A stretch of 64,000 nucleotides of DNA from Arthrobacter sp. DWC3 (GTDB lineage: Bacteria > Actinomycetota > Actinomycetes > Actinomycetales > Micrococcaceae): assembly GCF_002929375.1 (NCBI RefSeq), contig NZ_PJIP01000009.1, positions 1 to 64,000 on the forward strand, read 5' to 3'. The translations under genes were made by a program, and so were the position numbers. The notes beneath the pieces are model-generated. The model was not told where the DNA came from and ran no database searches. It worked only from the letters and a program-made list of their open reading frames with translations. Every line of letters starts with the position of its first letter. The stretch's first letter is position 1. Positions 62,089 to 64,000 of this stretch are shown one piece after another.

Positions 62089-64000
62089 TCAGGACGGTGG
62101 CCGGTCGGTTCCGGGGAGGGACGATGATGGGAAGGGCCCCTGGCCCGGCGGCGGGACGGGCGGCGGGTCGAGCGGCCGGCCCGGTCCCTCGGGCGCGTGC
62201 CCCGTTCCATCGCCGTCGCCCCCGGCGGACGCTCCCGAGCCGCCATGGCGTCGGGGCGGCATGGCGACCTCGTAGGCGGCGCCCTGCCCTGACGCCTGGC
62301 GGTTGAGCTTCCAGACGGCGAAGGCCAACAGCAGCAGTGCGGCCACGGTCAGCAGCAGGAACGTGAAACCCCGCAGGAACCAGAGCAGGGCAAGGGCGAT
62401 ACCGACGGCGCCCCACAGGCTGAACCGGCGCCTCGACAGGGCGACACCGGCGATCAGGAGCACGACGTGACCGCAGAGGGCCCATACCTGCGCGCCCGTC
62501 GTGCCGCCCGCCACCGTCGTGAGTCCGGTCGCGGAGAGGATGACCGCCGAGGCCGTGAGCCACCGGGGTCCCCTGCTCCGCGCACCGCGGGCGAAGGACC
62601 ACCCGGCGAGCAGGGCCAGCGCGATGACCCACCACTGCGCCGCCCAGAAGAAACCGATCCCGTCGAGGAGGAGCCAGGCCACCCGCTGCACGCACAGGAC
62701 GACGACGAGGAAGGCCGCCTCACAGCACAGGGCGCGATGGCGTGCGGGCACCTCCCACAGCGCGAGGACCGCTACGGCCGCGAGGGCCACCGACCCCGCG
62801 ACGGCCGAGGCGTCCGGCGGCATGGCGAGGACCGCCGCCACCGCGGTCCAGCCGAGTGCCGTCGCGCCGAGGACCCGGTACCGGAGGCCCTGTTCGTCCT
62901 CCCCCGGCAGGAACACCCGGGCCAGGTGGAGGATGGCGGCGGCCAGCACCGCACCGCCCAGCAGGCGGGGGGCATCGGTGGCGAGCACCCGACCGGTGGC
63001 ACGGTCCACCTGTTCGACGAAGGCCGTCGCCGCGACGATGACGGCCACCGCTCCCCCGACGTCGAGCACCACGAACCCCTCCCGCTGTGCGAGTGCGAAG
63101 CCCGCAGCGGCGACGACCGCGGCGACGACGACGCGGTCCCAGCCGGCGCCGTCCTCGAAGGCGAACAGGATCGCCTCGAGGAGGAACAGCCCCGCACCGA
63201 CCCGGCTCGGCATGCGGAAGCGGGGTGCGGTGGAGCGGACGCGGACCACGACGAGCGCCGCCGCGCAAGCCGCCGCGATGAGCGCGGCGACGGGCTCGGA
63301 CAGCGGCGCCACGGGCAGGAGTCCTGCCCGCTCGGTGGGCAGCACCCCGGCGAGCATGGCGATGAGGGCGGCCGTGGCGTAGAGCGCCGGGTAGGCGGTG
63401 GCGTCCTTGCGCTGGACCAGGAACAGGACGGAGGACACTGCGCCGAGCAGCGCGAGGTGCAGGACGACCACGTCGAGCTGGACCCCCGGGTCCCCGAACA
63501 TCAGATAGGCCGGAGAAAGGCCGGTGAGCAGACCGAGACTCAACCAGGCCGACGAACTCTGCAGCCCGGCGTACCGCAACCGGAACCGCAGGACCACCCG
63601 CACCACTTCCTGCAGTGCCACGCTCGCGCCGATCACCGCGAACACCCCATGTACCGTCAGATCCAGATCCGCGGAGACGGTCGCGGTCAGTATCGTGAAG
63701 CACAGCTGGGCGGCCAGGAGGTAGGCACCGCGACGCGTTCGCGCGGGCACACGCCAGGCCATGAGGGCGCCGTAGGCGACACCGACGGCCAGCAGCACCT
63801 CGTAGGAGTGGATGCCGAAGCCCGCGGCAGCGCCCGCGGTCGCTGCCACCACGAGAGACGCCGGGCCGATGGCTTCGACCAGCACACCGGGCGCGACAGA
63901 AAGCCGCGGGCTTCGATCCGCCGCTCTCGCCGTACCGGCAGACGACTGGGAGGTCCCGCCCGCGACGGGCAGCACCAGCGTGGTGACGCAGCCCGCGAGG
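62089..64000 (-). CDS. large polytopic membrane protein, partial at the right edge
   Basis: At least 628 residues from the GTG at 63975, but the frame stays open to the last base, adding LAGCVTTL before it, so the true start probably lies beyond the window. About 16-20 hydrophobic segments of roughly 20 residues are joined by short loops (for example VLLAVGVAYGALMAWRV and LGLLTGLSPAYLMFGDPG). The C-terminal 60 residues are a Gly/Pro-rich cytosolic-type tail (GRPLDPPPVPPPGQGPF). There is no recognisable catalytic motif. It may belong to the large actinobacterial membrane proteins annotated with an SCO7613-type C-terminal domain, but I hold this loosely. Confidence 0.7.
   Translation of the reverse strand, partial: LAGCVTTLVLPVAGGTSQSSAGTARAADRSPRLSVAPGVLVEAIGPASLVVAATAGAAAGFGIHSYEVLLAVGVAYGALMAWRVPARTRRGAYLLAAQLCFTILTATVSADLDLTVHGVFAVIGASVALQEVVRVVLRFRLRYAGLQSSSAWLSLGLLTGLSPAYLMFGDPGVQLDVVVLHLALLGAVSSVLFLVQRKDATAYPALYATAALIAMLAGVLPTERAGLLPVAPLSEPVAALIAAACAAALVVVRVRSTAPRFRMPSRVGAGLFLLEAILFAFEDGAGWDRVVVAAVVAAAGFALAQREGFVVLDVGGAVAVIVAATAFVEQVDRATGRVLATDAPRLLGGAVLAAAILHLARVFLPGEDEQGLRYRVLGATALGWTAVAAVLAMPPDASAVAGSVALAAVAVLALWEVPARHRALCCEAAFLVVVLCVQRVAWLLLDGIGFFWAAQWWVIALALLAGWSFARGARSRGPRWLTASAVILSATGLTTVAGGTTGAQVWALCGHVVLLIAGVALSRRRFSLWGAVGIALALLWFLRGFTFLLLTVAALLLLAFAVWKLNRQASGQGAAYEVAMPPRRHGGSGASAGGDGDGTGHAPEGPGRPLDPPPVPPPGQGPFPSSSLPGTDRPPS

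Overview
The window is chromosomal DNA from a high-GC actinobacterium. It most resembles Arthrobacter or another member of the Micrococcaceae. That placement is an inference from the strong G/C preference at third codon positions, the many GTG and TTG starts, the actinobacterial order of the ribosomal protein genes, the Tad pilus set without an outer-membrane secretin, a nitrate cluster with an NnaR-type regulator, and a glycogen-to-trehalose TreX/Y/Z operon. I see no insertion sequence, prophage, tRNA, rRNA or CRISPR array. The conserved backbone reads, right to left on the minus strand, S10 operon - spc operon - secY-adk-map - infA...rplQ-truA - rplM-rpsI-glmM - (coaA) glmS-acpS-nnr. Accessory modules sit at its joints.

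Layout. 1-2.4 kb: a possible gene tail and a DUF222/HNH protein. 2.5-3.7 kb: a membrane diguanylate cyclase. 3.9-10.2 kb: glgX-treY-treZ, converting glycogen to trehalose. 10.3-14.3 kb: nnr, acpS and glmS. 14.4-16.3 kb: coaA and an M15 peptidase lipoprotein. 16.3-17.0 kb: an SDR oxidoreductase. 17.4-28.8 kb: a full nitrate assimilation set. It holds a NarK transporter, a molybdenum nitrate reductase with its flavoprotein partner, the NnaR regulator, CobA, NirB, NirD and a CbiX-type chelatase, so the siroheme supply for nitrite reductase is encoded beside the enzyme. 28.9-30.1 kb: a DinB-family protein and a broken LysE-type exporter. 30.2-32.8 kb: glmM, rpsI and rplM. 33.3-44.1 kb: a Tad (Flp) pilus locus followed by a histidine-less Hpt-like protein, a response regulator, a histidine kinase and a prepilin peptidase. 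44.2-61.6 kb: truA and the large ribosomal protein/RNA polymerase/secretion cluster. 61.6-64 kb: the S10 leader and a large membrane protein cut by the window edge.

Control signals. A symmetric 14-bp-stem terminator separates the S10 operon (rpsJ-rpsQ) from the spc operon (rplN-rplO). A terminator with a T-run separates rplO from secY-adk-map. Promoter-like sequences precede rplM and infA. The narK and nirD promoters share a TAGCGT -10 element and a GlnR-like box at exactly the same distance upstream.

The most unusual item is an 80-nt cloverleaf-like inverted-repeat element (48008-48087) in the rpmJ-rpsM gap. It has a perfect 7-bp closing stem, three perfect hairpins and a mutually exclusive alternative helix, and it lies just upstream of the rpsM Shine-Dalgarno. 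The second is the signalling group inside the tad locus, whose Hpt-like protein has leucine where the phosphoacceptor histidine should be.
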